Assembly: GCA_036004445.1 (NCBI GenBank)
Contig: DASYRL010000103.1
Coordinates: 1-64,000 of the forward strand
Reading direction: 5' to 3'
Length of the DNA: 64,000 nucleotides
Source of the DNA: DASXUC01 sp036004445
Lineage (GTDB): Bacteria > Sysuimicrobiota > Sysuimicrobiia > Sysuimicrobiales > Kaftiobacteriaceae
Under the pieces are notes generated by a model. The model ran no database searches, was not told where the DNA came from, and saw only the letters and a list, made by a program, of their open reading frames with translations. The translations under genes were made by a program, and so were the position numbers. Of the stretch, positions 24,833-33,037 are shown in pieces. Each line of letters begins with the position of its first letter. Position 1 is the stretch's first letter.

Positions 24833-25677
24833 CGTGCGGTGACCGTCTCGGCAAACGCGCGACGCGCCTCGACCGCGGGCGGCTCGATGTTGCAGTACTC
24901 CCGCCAGCGCTCGCGGACCGCCGTGACGGTCCCCGCCGGCACCTCGAGGTCCAAGGCGGGAGCGGTCCACGGAAGCGCCTCGACCTGCAGCGCGAGGTCG
25001 TCGCAGTAATCCAGGCAGGCATCCAGATACTCGTTTGCCAGTTGCGGGTCGAGCGTCGTGACGAACGGCGGTTCACCCCGGTCCGCCGCCGCAGCGATCA
25101 GCACTTTGGTGAGTGCAGCGAGCCCGATGACGGCGCGGACGCCCGCCCAGCGGATCTGGATGTTGCCCGACGCTTCGCGGCCGGCCGCCGTCCCCAGATC
25201 GCGGACCCAGACGTCTACGGTGGCGAGACAGCGGGTGAGGACGACTGCCAGGGGAGCGGAATCCTGCCGGCGGAGCCGGAGCAAGATGGCCACTGCACCG
25301 GCCCGCGTCCGCACGCCCTGCACCGGCGTGGCAATCCGCGGCATCGTCACGCTGCCTTCGTACAGAGTCTCCACCATCAATTCGATCGTGGGCCGGGTGT
25401 CGTAGCGGTCGGCGCGATGGGAGGATTGATCCACCAGCGTGCGCCGGAGCGCCGGCGCGATCGTCTGAAACGCTTCGAGGAGAATGCGCAGCGGCACGTA
25501 CACGAACAGTCCCCACGCGAGCAGCGCGAAGAACCACCGCTGGGTGCCCCCGCCCAGCGCGACCATGATCGTCAGTGTCAGGACGTATCCGAACGCGCAG
25601 ACGGCGAGGAGCCAGCGCGCGGCCGCGGCCCGGGCGGCGGGCGAGGCGAGCGTACTGAGAGCAAGACGAACGTTCAC
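24829..25677 (-). CDS. uncharacterised membrane protein
   Basis: A 282-residue protein that I do not recognise. The first 70 residues contain two hydrophobic helices (WLLAVCAFGYVLTLTIMVAL and FFALLAWGLFVYVPLRILLEAF), followed by a mostly helical soluble region of 200 residues with several Arg/Asp-rich stretches. It is not obviously an enzyme. Its 3' end overlaps the end of the opposing Nudix-methyltransferase gene by 4 nt, and a TGTTCCC-type repeat array lies just before its start. Confidence 0.55.
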   Translation of the reverse strand: MNVRLALSTLASPAARAAAARWLLAVCAFGYVLTLTIMVALGGGTQRWFFALLAWGLFVYVPLRILLEAFQTIAPALRRTLVDQSSHRADRYDTRPTIELMVETLYEGSVTMPRIATPVQGVRTRAGAVAILLRLRRQDSAPLAVVLTRCLATVDVWVRDLGTAAGREASGNIQIRWAGVRAVIGLAALTKVLIAAAADRGEPPFVTTLDPQLANEYLDACLDYCDDLALQVEALPWTAPALDLEVPAGTVTAVRERWREYCNIEPPAVEARRAFAETVTAR

Positions 25678-25704
25678 CTGAATGATGTTCGAAGGTGCGG
25701 TCGC

Positions 25705-25729
25705 GTGTTCCCGCGTTCCCCTGTTCCCG
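25705..25729 (+). repeat. 8-nt GTTCCC tandem array, single arm
   Basis: GTGTTCCC, GCGTTCCC, CTGTTCCC in 8-nt steps between the divergent membrane-protein and YceI genes. No inverted partner within the gap. Confidence 0.5.
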
Positions 25730-25792
25730 ATTCTCAGTGGTTACAAGCCCGTGACGCGGCGTGGGTAGCAACAACGGTGGGGGTGTGACGTC

Positions 25793-26353
25793 ATGGGTAT
25801 CAAACTTCTCACCGCCATTGTGCTGGCCGCCGCGGCGACGCTGCTCCCCACTGGGTCGTTTGGTCTCGATCGTGGCGGCAGCCGCGTGGAGTTTTTCGTC
25901 AAGGACAACCGCGGCGGATTCCGCGGGGTCGTCCACGACGTCACGGCGACGGTCACCGTCAAGGAGCGGGACGGCGGTTTCGCCGGGGAGGTCGAGGCCC
26001 GCATTGACGCGCGCACGATCACGACGGGCATCGGGGTGCGGGACCGCCAGATGCGCGCCGACTTTCTGGAAACCAGCCGCTACCCGTTCATCACGTTTCG
26101 CGGGACGGCAGCGGCCGAGCGGCCCGGCGGCCTGCCGTTCCGCGCGGTCCTCCGGGGTCGCCTGACCATCAAGGCAACGACGCGTGACGTCGAGATTCCG
26201 GTTCGCGTCACCGCGCTGAAGGACGCGTATCTCGCCGAAGGGCAGGTTACCGTGAAGATGTCCGACTTCAAGATTCCGATCCCACGCTTTCTCGTGTTTG
26301 TGGCCGAAGATCCCGTGACGATCACGCTGAAGGTGCGCCTTGAACAGAAGTGA
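25793..26353 (+). CDS. YceI family periplasmic/extracellular protein
   Basis: A 186-residue protein with a signal peptide (residues 1-24, cleavage near SFG/LD) and a YceI-like lipocalin-fold barrel: SRVEFFVKDNRGGFRGVVHDVTATV, RDRQMRADFLETSRYPFITFRG, and GRLTIKATTRDVEIPV. Family members bind isoprenoid or fatty-acyl chains in the periplasm. Length is typical. The stop TGA is the first of several in a GTGACTC repeat array that follows. Confidence 0.88.
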   Translation: MGIKLLTAIVLAAAATLLPTGSFGLDRGGSRVEFFVKDNRGGFRGVVHDVTATVTVKERDGGFAGEVEARIDARTITTGIGVRDRQMRADFLETSRYPFITFRGTAAAERPGGLPFRAVLRGRLTIKATTRDVEIPVRVTALKDAYLAEGQVTVKMSDFKIPIPRFLVFVAEDPVTITLKVRLEQK

Positions 26354-26467
26354 CTCGTGACTGGTGACTCGTGACTGTCACGGCATATGCGTGTTCCGTG
26401 GGGCTAGAAGGCCGGGCAGTCGCATTGTCGAACTGACGAATCACCAGTCACGAGTCACCAGTCACGA
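26351..26467. repeat. inverted 7-nt tandem arrays (GTGACTC type), 22-bp perfect stem
   Basis: Left arm 26356-26377 pairs perfectly over 22 bp with 26445-26466; the loop is 67 nt. Units are GTGACTC/GTGACTG in 7-nt steps. It lies between two codirectional genes (YceI and M20). Confidence 0.8.
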
Positions 26468-26482
26468 AGTGGGGGTGCCCGT

Positions 26483-27844
26483 TTGAGTGGACTCACGTAC
26501 GCGCAGGACAACCGGCAGCGGTTCGTCGAGGAACTGGAAGCGTTTCTGCGGATCCCGAGCATCAGCACGCTCCCCGCCCACGCCGCTGACGTCAAGCGTG
26601 CCGCCGAGTGGGTCGCCGACGACCTGCGCGCGATCGGGCTGACGACCGAGCTGATCCCGATCGAAGGCAGCCACCCGCTCGTCTACGGCGAGTGGCACGG
26701 GGCTCCGGGCCGTCCGACCGCGCTGTTCTACGGCCACTACGACGTCCAGCCGGTCGACCCGCTGGATGAGTGGACCAGCCCGCCGTTTGAGCCGACCCGG
26801 CGGGGCGATGACCTGTTCGCGCGCGGGGCGTCCGATGACAAGGGACAGGTGTTCGCGGTCGTCAAGGCGCTTGAATCGGTGGCCCGTGGCGGAGGCGGGT
26901 TTCCCCTCAACGTGAAGGTCGTCGTCGAAGGAGAGGAAGAGATCGGCAGCCCCGCGGTGAGCCGCTGGGTCGAGCGCCACGGCCGGAAACTCGCCTGCGA
27001 CTTCGCCTGGGTTTCCGACGGCCAGCTGTTCGCGCCGGGCCTCCCGACCATCGTCACGGGCCTGCGCGGACTGGTCTACACCGAAGTGGAGGTCTTCGGA
27101 GCGGCGAAGGATGCGCATTCGGGACAACACGGCGGAGCGATCCCCAATCCGCTGAACGCCCTGGGGACGATTATCGCCGGGTTGAAGGACCGCCGGGGGC
27201 GGGCCACCGTTCCGCGATTCTACACGCCCGTCACTCCGGCGACCCCGGAGGAGAAGGAGTCTTGGACCCGGCTGCCCTTTGACGAATCGCAGTACCTCCG
27301 CGAGATGGGCATCGACAGCTCACCGGGTGAAGAAGGGTTTGCCATCCTGGAGCGCCGCTGGTCCCGCCCGACCCTCGACGTGAACGGCGTGATCGGAGGG
27401 TGGACCGGTCCCGGCTCGAAGACCGTCATCCCCGCCCGCGCGCTGGCCAAGATCAGCATGCGCCTGGTGCCCGACCAGAAGGCGAAAGCCGTCTATCGCG
27501 CGTTCGAGAAGAAAGTGCGCAAGCTCGCTCCGAGCTCCGTGCGCGTCGAGGTGCGCGATCTGGCCAGCAGCGATCCCGTGGTGGTCGACCCCGCGGCCGC
27601 CCCGGTGAAGATCGCCGCGCGCATCGCCGCGGAAGTCTGGGGGAGGGAGCCCGTCTACATCCGCGAGGGGGGCAGCGTGCCGATTGTCTCGAAATTCGAC
27701 AAGGTGCTCAAAATCCCGACGGTCTTGTTCGGCTTCGGCCTGCCCGACGACGGCCTCCACTCGCCCAACGAGAAATTTCATCTCCCCAACTTCTACAAGG
27801 GCATCGACACCGTCATCCGCTTCATCGAGGAAGCCGCCTCCTAA
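26483..27844 (+). CDS. M20 family dipeptidase/deacylase
   Basis: A 453-residue metallopeptidase. Metal ligands and catalytic Glu are visible: ALFYGHYDVQP (His, Asp), RGASDDKGQ, VVEGEEEIGSP, and a C-terminal His in DDGLHSPNEKF. The lid/dimerisation domain sits between. Members are Xaa-dipeptidases, carboxypeptidases or N-acyl-amino-acid deacylases; with a racemase/GNAT pair elsewhere in the window, a desuccinylase role is possible but not shown. TTG start at 26483 with GGGGGTG upstream. Confidence 0.87.
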   Translation: MSGLTYAQDNRQRFVEELEAFLRIPSISTLPAHAADVKRAAEWVADDLRAIGLTTELIPIEGSHPLVYGEWHGAPGRPTALFYGHYDVQPVDPLDEWTSPPFEPTRRGDDLFARGASDDKGQVFAVVKALESVARGGGGFPLNVKVVVEGEEEIGSPAVSRWVERHGRKLACDFAWVSDGQLFAPGLPTIVTGLRGLVYTEVEVFGAAKDAHSGQHGGAIPNPLNALGTIIAGLKDRRGRATVPRFYTPVTPATPEEKESWTRLPFDESQYLREMGIDSSPGEEGFAILERRWSRPTLDVNGVIGGWTGPGSKTVIPARALAKISMRLVPDQKAKAVYRAFEKKVRKLAPSSVRVEVRDLASSDPVVVDPAAAPVKIAARIAAEVWGREPVYIREGGSVPIVSKFDKVLKIPTVLFGFGLPDDGLHSPNEKFHLPNFYKGIDTVIRFIEEAAS

Positions 27845-27851
27845 GCTCGGC

Positions 27852-28814
27852 ATGCCCTCGATTCGCGACACCGAGTTGGAGATGGTCCAGCTTGTGCTGC
27901 CCGAGCACGCGAACACGCGCGGCTCGTTGTACGGCGGGCAGATGATGCACTGGATCACGACCGCGGCGACGATGGCCGCGATGCGCGTTGCGAAGGGCAC
28001 GGTCGTGCTGGCGGGAATGGACGAGCTCGACTTCCTCCACGCCGTCCTCATCGGTGACCTCGTCACGCTCCACGCGCGAGTCGAGTACGTCGGCCGATCG
28101 TCGATGGAAGTCGACGTGGATGTGTACGCGGAAGACCCGCGCACCGGCGCGCGCCGGCGCACTACCTCGTCACACCTGGCGATGGTCGCCGTCGACGATC
28201 AGGGGCGCCCGCGGCCGGTCGGCACGCGGATCGTCCCCGCCGATGCCGGGGAGGAGACCCGCCACACGGCCGCGAGGAGCCGCAAGCAGCGGCGCGACGA
28301 GGTGCTCGCCGGGCGCTCCCAGGAGGACGCCCTCGAGGACGATGGGGCGGGGCTGCCGCATACGCTGGAAATGTCGCGCATCGTGTTTCCCGAAGATGCC
28401 GTGCTCGGAACGCTCATGTTCGCCGGCAAGCTGATGATCGACCTGGATCAGGCCGCATCGATCGTTGCGCTCCGGTACTGCCGGTGTCCGGTCGTCACCG
28501 CTTCGATCGACGCCCTCTCGTTCTTCGCGCCGATCCGCGTCGGCGAGATTGTCATCTATCACGCGGCGCTCAATCACGTCGGCCGGTCGTCGATGGAAGT
28601 GGGGATCAGGGTGGTGGCGGAAGCGCCGCTCACCGGCCGGCGCCGGCACACCTGCACCGCCTACATCACGATGGTGCACGTGACCGCAGAGGGAGTGCGG
28701 CCCGTGCCAGCCTACCGGCCTGACACCGACGCGGCTCAGCGCCGGTTCCGTGAAGCGGAAGCCCGCCGCCGGATCCGGCAGGCCCGCCGGGCGGCGCTGA
28801 ACGCGGAATCGTGA
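27852..28814 (+). CDS. double-hotdog acyl-CoA thioesterase
   Basis: A 320-residue protein with two tandem hotdog domains: the first starts LVLPEHANTRGSLYGGQMMHWI, the second IVFPEDAVLGTLMFAGKLMIDLDQ, each followed by the GRSSMEV strand. They are joined by a charged linker (about residues 130-165). Tandem hotdogs of this COG1607 type hydrolyse acyl-CoAs (BFIT/ACOT11 type). The first domain keeps the G-x-x-YGG turn with an acidic residue nearby. Start 27852 chosen just after the M20 stop; it overlaps the following GTG by 4 nt. Confidence 0.87.
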   Translation: MPSIRDTELEMVQLVLPEHANTRGSLYGGQMMHWITTAATMAAMRVAKGTVVLAGMDELDFLHAVLIGDLVTLHARVEYVGRSSMEVDVDVYAEDPRTGARRRTTSSHLAMVAVDDQGRPRPVGTRIVPADAGEETRHTAARSRKQRRDEVLAGRSQEDALEDDGAGLPHTLEMSRIVFPEDAVLGTLMFAGKLMIDLDQAASIVALRYCRCPVVTASIDALSFFAPIRVGEIVIYHAALNHVGRSSMEVGIRVVAEAPLTGRRRHTCTAYITMVHVTAEGVRPVPAYRPDTDAAQRRFREAEARRRIRQARRAALNAES

Positions 28815-29266
28815 GAGGTCTGCTCGTCGTTGCCGCGGTGACGCTGGTGCCGTGGATCGAGCTGCGCGGAGCAATTCCCCTCGGTCTGGCGATGGGCTAC
28901 CATCCGCTGCTCGTGTTCGCGGTCAGCGTCGGGGTGAACTGCCTGCTGGTGATTCCCGGATTTCTCGTCCTCGATCTGCTGTACGCGCGCTGGCTGGCCG
29001 CATTCCCCTGGGTGCACGCTCAGGTGGAACGCGTGCGCGTCCAGGGCAGCCGGTACGTGGAGCGCTACGAACTGCTGGGACTGGCGTTGTTCGTCGCGGT
29101 CCCGCTGCCCGGAACCGGGGCCTACTCGGGGACGCTGCTGGCATGGCTGCTCGGCCTCGACCGCCGCCGCGCCGGGCTGGCAATCGCCGCCGGCGTCCTC
29201 GGCGCCGGCGCCATCGTTACGTTGGCGGCCACGGGCGTGGTGTCGTTTCTCAGAATGCTGCGCTAA
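28811..29266 (+). CDS. small multidrug export family protein (COG2426)
   Basis: A 151-residue membrane protein with four hydrophobic segments. The family motifs are clear: PWIELRGAIPLGLAMGYHP near the N-terminus and LFVAVPLPGTGAYSGTLLAWLLGLDRRRAG later. These mark PF06695 ('Sm_multidrug_ex'), whose transport role is poorly tested. GTG start overlaps the thioesterase stop by 4 nt, so the two are translationally coupled. Confidence 0.85.
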   Translation: MRGLLVVAAVTLVPWIELRGAIPLGLAMGYHPLLVFAVSVGVNCLLVIPGFLVLDLLYARWLAAFPWVHAQVERVRVQGSRYVERYELLGLALFVAVPLPGTGAYSGTLLAWLLGLDRRRAGLAIAAGVLGAGAIVTLAATGVVSFLRMLR

Positions 29267-29308
29267 CGTGCGTACTACAGGAGAAGGCGGACCGCATCCG
29301 AAGCGTAT

Positions 29309-29337
29309 TTGACAGGTCCGGATCCGGGCTGTAGTAT
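29309..29337 (+). promoter_or_regulatory. consensus promoter for speD, nearly leaderless
   Basis: TTGACA (29309-29314), exactly 17 nt, TAGTAT (29332-29337). The predicted start near 29344 is three nt before the ATG at 29347, and there is no Shine-Dalgarno. Confidence 0.65.
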
Positions 29338-29346
29338 CGGTTCGCC

Positions 29347-29853
29347 ATGAACACGATCGGCCACCACTACATCGTCGAGGCGTCGGGCTGCAACCCGGCC
29401 GTCATCGGCAAGGTCGAGTCCGTCGAGCAGATCCTCGTCCGCGCGGCGGAAGTGGCCGGAGTGCAGGTCTGGTCGATCTCGTTCCACCGGTTCAGTCCCA
29501 ACGGCGTTTCCGGGGTCGTGGTCATCTCCGAGTCCCACCTCGCGCTGCACACCTGGCCGGAGTTCGGGTACGTGGCGCTGGACATCTTCACCTGCGGCGA
29601 CGACGCCAAGCCCGAAACCGCGGTGGAGTACGCGCTGAAGGAATTCGGTGCCAACACCGCGCACATCACCGAAGTCACCCGCGGCCTCGAGGAAGGCGAC
29701 CAGGTGTTCTTCCACAGCATCGTGACGTGGGAAGAGCAGCTGCTCCGGCGCAACGGTGAAGACGGGCAGCGCCCGCCGGCCGCCCGCCGCCGCACGACTC
29801 GCCGCCGCAAGACCGCCTCCAAGTCCAAAACCAAGTCCAAGTCCAAGTCCTGA
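29347..29853 (+). CDS. speD: S-adenosylmethionine decarboxylase proenzyme
   Basis: A 168-residue prokaryotic-type AdoMetDC, which makes decarboxylated SAM for spermidine synthesis. The self-cleavage site is Glu62-Ser63 (VVVISESHLALHTWPEF), with His68 and Cys83 (DIFTCGDD) as processing residues, at the same numbers as in the Thermotoga enzyme. The usual protein ends near residue 130; here about 35 extra residues form a strongly basic tail (RRRTTRRRKTASKSKTKSKSKS-like). Transcribed from a consensus promoter with almost no leader. Confidence 0.93.
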   Translation: MNTIGHHYIVEASGCNPAVIGKVESVEQILVRAAEVAGVQVWSISFHRFSPNGVSGVVVISESHLALHTWPEFGYVALDIFTCGDDAKPETAVEYALKEFGANTAHITEVTRGLEEGDQVFFHSIVTWEEQLLRRNGEDGQRPPAARRRTTRRRKTASKSKTKSKSKS

Positions 29854-29866
29854 CATTCAGCGGCGG

Positions 29867-31879
29867 CTACTGCCCGGGGCGGCCCTCGCGTCGAGCCGGG
29901 CGGTCCGGATTATCTGACGAATCAAGCGCGAGGAATGTGTCCGCAATATGGGGGTCGAAGTCGATTCCCGATCGTTCCCGGAGGTACCCGCGCACGCGAT
30001 CTTCCGGCCAGGCGGCCCGGTAGGGACGGTTCGATCGCAGTGCGTCCCAGACATCGACGACCGTGAAGACCCTCGCCGCGAGCGGAATCCGCTCCGATCT
30101 CAGTTGCCGTGGGTAGCCTGTCCCGTCCCACTTCTCATGGTGGCAGTACGGAATGTCGAGCGCCGGCCGGAGGAACGCGATCGGGCTGAGCAACTCGTAG
30201 GCATAGACGGGATGCAGGCGCATGATCGCCCACTCCTCGTCCGTGAGCGGACCCGGCTTCAGGAGGATGGCATCGGGGATCCCCATCTTGCCGATGTCAT
30301 GGAGCAGGGCGCCGCGCCGGACATGGACCAGCTCCTCCTCGGAGATGCCGACGGTGCGGGCGAGGCGCAGCGTGACCTCCGTCACGCGCAGCGTATGTCC
30401 CTCGGTCTCCTTGTCCCGAAGATCCAGCGCCTTGGACCACCCCTCGAGGGTCGTATCGTACGCCATCGTTAAGTCCGTGTTCGACCGGGTCAGATCCGTA
30501 TAGAGCTTCGCGCTGTCGATCGCGATCGCGGCCTGGCCGGCGAGGCCTTCGAAGAAACCGATCCACTCGGGGTCGGGGTTGAACGGGGAACGGTGGAAGG
30601 CCTCAAGGACGCCTCGGACCTCCCCCTTGGCGACCAGTGGGGTCGCGTACACGGTCACGAAGCCTTCGCTCCCGAGGAGGGCGGCCCGGTCAAACTGACC
30701 GTCTGGTACGCTCACCGCCGGGGCGTTCACGGTCTGTCGCTCGAGCGCGGCTTTGCCGGCGACGCCCTGACCGATGCGGACTTTGGACCGTGCGATCGCA
30801 TCGGTGCGGAATCCTCGCCCGGCCGCATATTCCAGCAGCCGTAAGTGGGGGTTGACGAGCAACACGTCGGCGGCATCGACCTGGAGCTGGGACGTCACCT
30901 GGTCGAGGAAGACATTCAGGGTGACCCGCAGATCCAGGCTTGACGTAATCGCCATGTCGATTGTTCGCAGCGCGGCGAGTCGGTCGAGGCGGCGTTGGGT
31001 CTGCGCAAACAGCCGGGCATTTTGGACCGCGCTGGCCGCGTGGCCGGCGAACAGTGAGAGGACGCGGACGTCCGAGTGAGTGAACACACGCGTTCCTGGA
31101 CCGAGATCCGTGACACCCAGGACGCCCACGAGCTCGCCACCAAAGAGCATCGGGGTGCCCGCCACGGCCGCCGCGGGAATGTCCGCGTACTGGGCGGCCC
31201 GATGGGGCCACGTGGCATAGTTGTCGACGAGTTGTGGCGCTCGCGTCTGCGCCACGAGACCGGCCAGCCCTTCACCCAACGCCAGGCGCGTCCCAAGCTG
31301 CATCTGCACGTTCGTCACTTTGACGACCTCCAGGTCGCGCTGGTCGGGATCGTACAGATACAGGAACCCGCCGGCAGCACCGAGGAGCGAGACGGCCCGA
31401 TCGACCACCATCTGCAACAAGGCGCTGAGATCGAGATGCCGGCTGAGGTCGGTCGTGATGTCGATGAGCGCGGCGAACTGTTCCTCCGCCCGCTTCCGGT
31501 CCGTGACGTCATGGACGACGACCAGGACGGCGCGCCGCTTTCCAAGGTCGAGCGTGTGCGACGTGATCTCCACTGAGATCAGGCGGCCATCCTTGAGCCG
31601 ATGCCTCCACTCGCCGGAGGCCTGCAGCGGTGACCTGCTCCGCCGGACATCTTCGAGCAGCCGGGCGACGTCTTCTTGCGGACGGATGTCCGTGATGCGC
31701 ATGCCCAGGAATTCATCCCGGCTGTATCCATACTTGGCAGTGGCGGCCTCGTTCACGTCGAGGAACTGCAGCGTCTCCAGCTCGTAGATCCACATCGGGA
31801 GCGGATTGCGCGAGAACAGACTCTCGAAGGCCTGGTCGGCGGCCTTGGTCGGGTCGGCGTGGGCCGGGTCGATTGTCAT
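29867..31879 (-). CDS. PAS-GAF-GAF-HD-GYP cyclic-di-GMP phosphodiesterase
   Basis: A 670-residue soluble sensor-effector. Order: PAS (residues 20-130, WIYELETLQFLDVNEAATAKYGYSRDEF), GAF1 (about 150-295), GAF2 (about 310-465), then HD-GYP (about 480-650). The HD motif is in GALLHDIGKMGIPDAILLKPG and the GYP motif in HHEKWDGTGYPRQL. HD-GYP domains hydrolyse c-di-GMP to pGpG or GMP; PAS and GAF would set activity by a small ligand. No membrane segments. It is alone on its strand here. Confidence 0.92.
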   Translation of the reverse strand: MTIDPAHADPTKAADQAFESLFSRNPLPMWIYELETLQFLDVNEAATAKYGYSRDEFLGMRITDIRPQEDVARLLEDVRRSRSPLQASGEWRHRLKDGRLISVEITSHTLDLGKRRAVLVVVHDVTDRKRAEEQFAALIDITTDLSRHLDLSALLQMVVDRAVSLLGAAGGFLYLYDPDQRDLEVVKVTNVQMQLGTRLALGEGLAGLVAQTRAPQLVDNYATWPHRAAQYADIPAAAVAGTPMLFGGELVGVLGVTDLGPGTRVFTHSDVRVLSLFAGHAASAVQNARLFAQTQRRLDRLAALRTIDMAITSSLDLRVTLNVFLDQVTSQLQVDAADVLLVNPHLRLLEYAAGRGFRTDAIARSKVRIGQGVAGKAALERQTVNAPAVSVPDGQFDRAALLGSEGFVTVYATPLVAKGEVRGVLEAFHRSPFNPDPEWIGFFEGLAGQAAIAIDSAKLYTDLTRSNTDLTMAYDTTLEGWSKALDLRDKETEGHTLRVTEVTLRLARTVGISEEELVHVRRGALLHDIGKMGIPDAILLKPGPLTDEEWAIMRLHPVYAYELLSPIAFLRPALDIPYCHHEKWDGTGYPRQLRSERIPLAARVFTVVDVWDALRSNRPYRAAWPEDRVRGYLRERSGIDFDPHIADTFLALDSSDNPDRPARREGRPGQ

Positions 31880-31971
31880 CGGCGGATGGTGGCAGAAGAG
31901 TGCATCAGGACTCTACCACCGTGAAGGGACTCCTAGACCGAGGAGAGGGCGGCGGGTGTGGAATAACACCA

Positions 31972-32916
31972 ATGCTGACCATGCGTCGCGTCGCGTTCGT
32001 CTTCGCCCTGGCGCTCGCGGTCGCCGCGCCCACTTCCCTTGCAGCGCCCGGCGGCGGCCGCTGGGAGAGGCGTCCCCCGATGCTGTCGGAACGGACTGAA
32101 GTCGCGGGCGCAGCCATCGGGATGAAGATCTACATTGTCGGTGGACTGGTGCCCCGCGGCGCGACCAGCGAGGTCGAAGAGTACGATACGGTGTCGAACA
32201 CCTGGCGGCGCGTGGCGCCGATGCCCGCCGCGCTGCATCACGCCGCCGCGGTCGCGCTGAACGGACGCCTCTACGTTGTCGGCGGGTACACTGCGGACTG
32301 GACGCCGGTCAACACGACCTTCGAATACGATCCGGGGGCAAACCGCTGGCGCCCGCGTGCTCCCCTCCCGACGGCCCGCGGCGCCCTGGCTGCGGTGGTC
32401 TACGACGGCAAGATGCATGCGTTCGCTGGTGAAGATCGGCGCGGCTCGGACACCGGGGCCCACGAGGAATACGATCCAGCCGCCGACACCTGGCGCAGCC
32501 GAGCACGCGTCCCCACGCCGCGCAACCACCTGACCGCGGTGATCTTCGGGACGGACCTCTGCGTGTTCGCGGGCCGGGTCGGAGGACGCAACGAGCCGGT
32601 CACCGAGATCTACGACACCCGCACGGACCGGTGGCGGCGGGGCGCACCGATTCCGACTCCGCGCAGCGGGAGCGCCGCGGCGGCCGTGGGCCAGTTCGCG
32701 TATGTCTTCGGTGGAGAACTCGGTCGTCCAACTACGTACGGCGACACCGAAGCGTACCAGTTCGCCACGAACACATGGTCGGCCCGGGCTCCGATGCCGA
32801 CGCCCCGCCACGGGCTGGCCGCCGTCGCCGTCGGCGGACGCATCTACGTCATCAGCGGCGGCCCGCGCCCGGGTGGATCCTACTCGAACGTCAACGAAGT
32901 GTTTATCCCCGACTGA
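31972..32916 (+). CDS. secreted Kelch-repeat protein
   Basis: A 314-residue exported protein: signal peptide (RRVAFVFALALAVAAPTSLA), then about six Kelch blades with the repeated pattern YxVGG...YDTxxNxWRxxxPMPxxR. Examples are KIYIVGGLVPRG, LYVVGGYTADW and IYVISGGPRPGG. It should fold into a six-bladed beta-propeller, a binding scaffold or galactose-oxidase-like shell without the oxidase residues. Two close ATGs (31972, 31981) are possible starts. The gap 32917-33037 that follows holds no recognised feature. Confidence 0.88.
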   Translation: MLTMRRVAFVFALALAVAAPTSLAAPGGGRWERRPPMLSERTEVAGAAIGMKIYIVGGLVPRGATSEVEEYDTVSNTWRRVAPMPAALHHAAAVALNGRLYVVGGYTADWTPVNTTFEYDPGANRWRPRAPLPTARGALAAVVYDGKMHAFAGEDRRGSDTGAHEEYDPAADTWRSRARVPTPRNHLTAVIFGTDLCVFAGRVGGRNEPVTEIYDTRTDRWRRGAPIPTPRSGSAAAAVGQFAYVFGGELGRPTTYGDTEAYQFATNTWSARAPMPTPRHGLAAVAVGGRIYVISGGPRPGGSYSNVNEVFIPD

Positions 32917-33037
32917 ACTCTACTGTCAGCCCCGACCTTGCCAGGTCCTCTCGGAGCGAATCGATTCGTGTTGAAACCGAATTGGTTGCATAGGTCGGCG
33001 ATTGGACGTCGTGGAATACCATGAATGGCTGCGCCCG

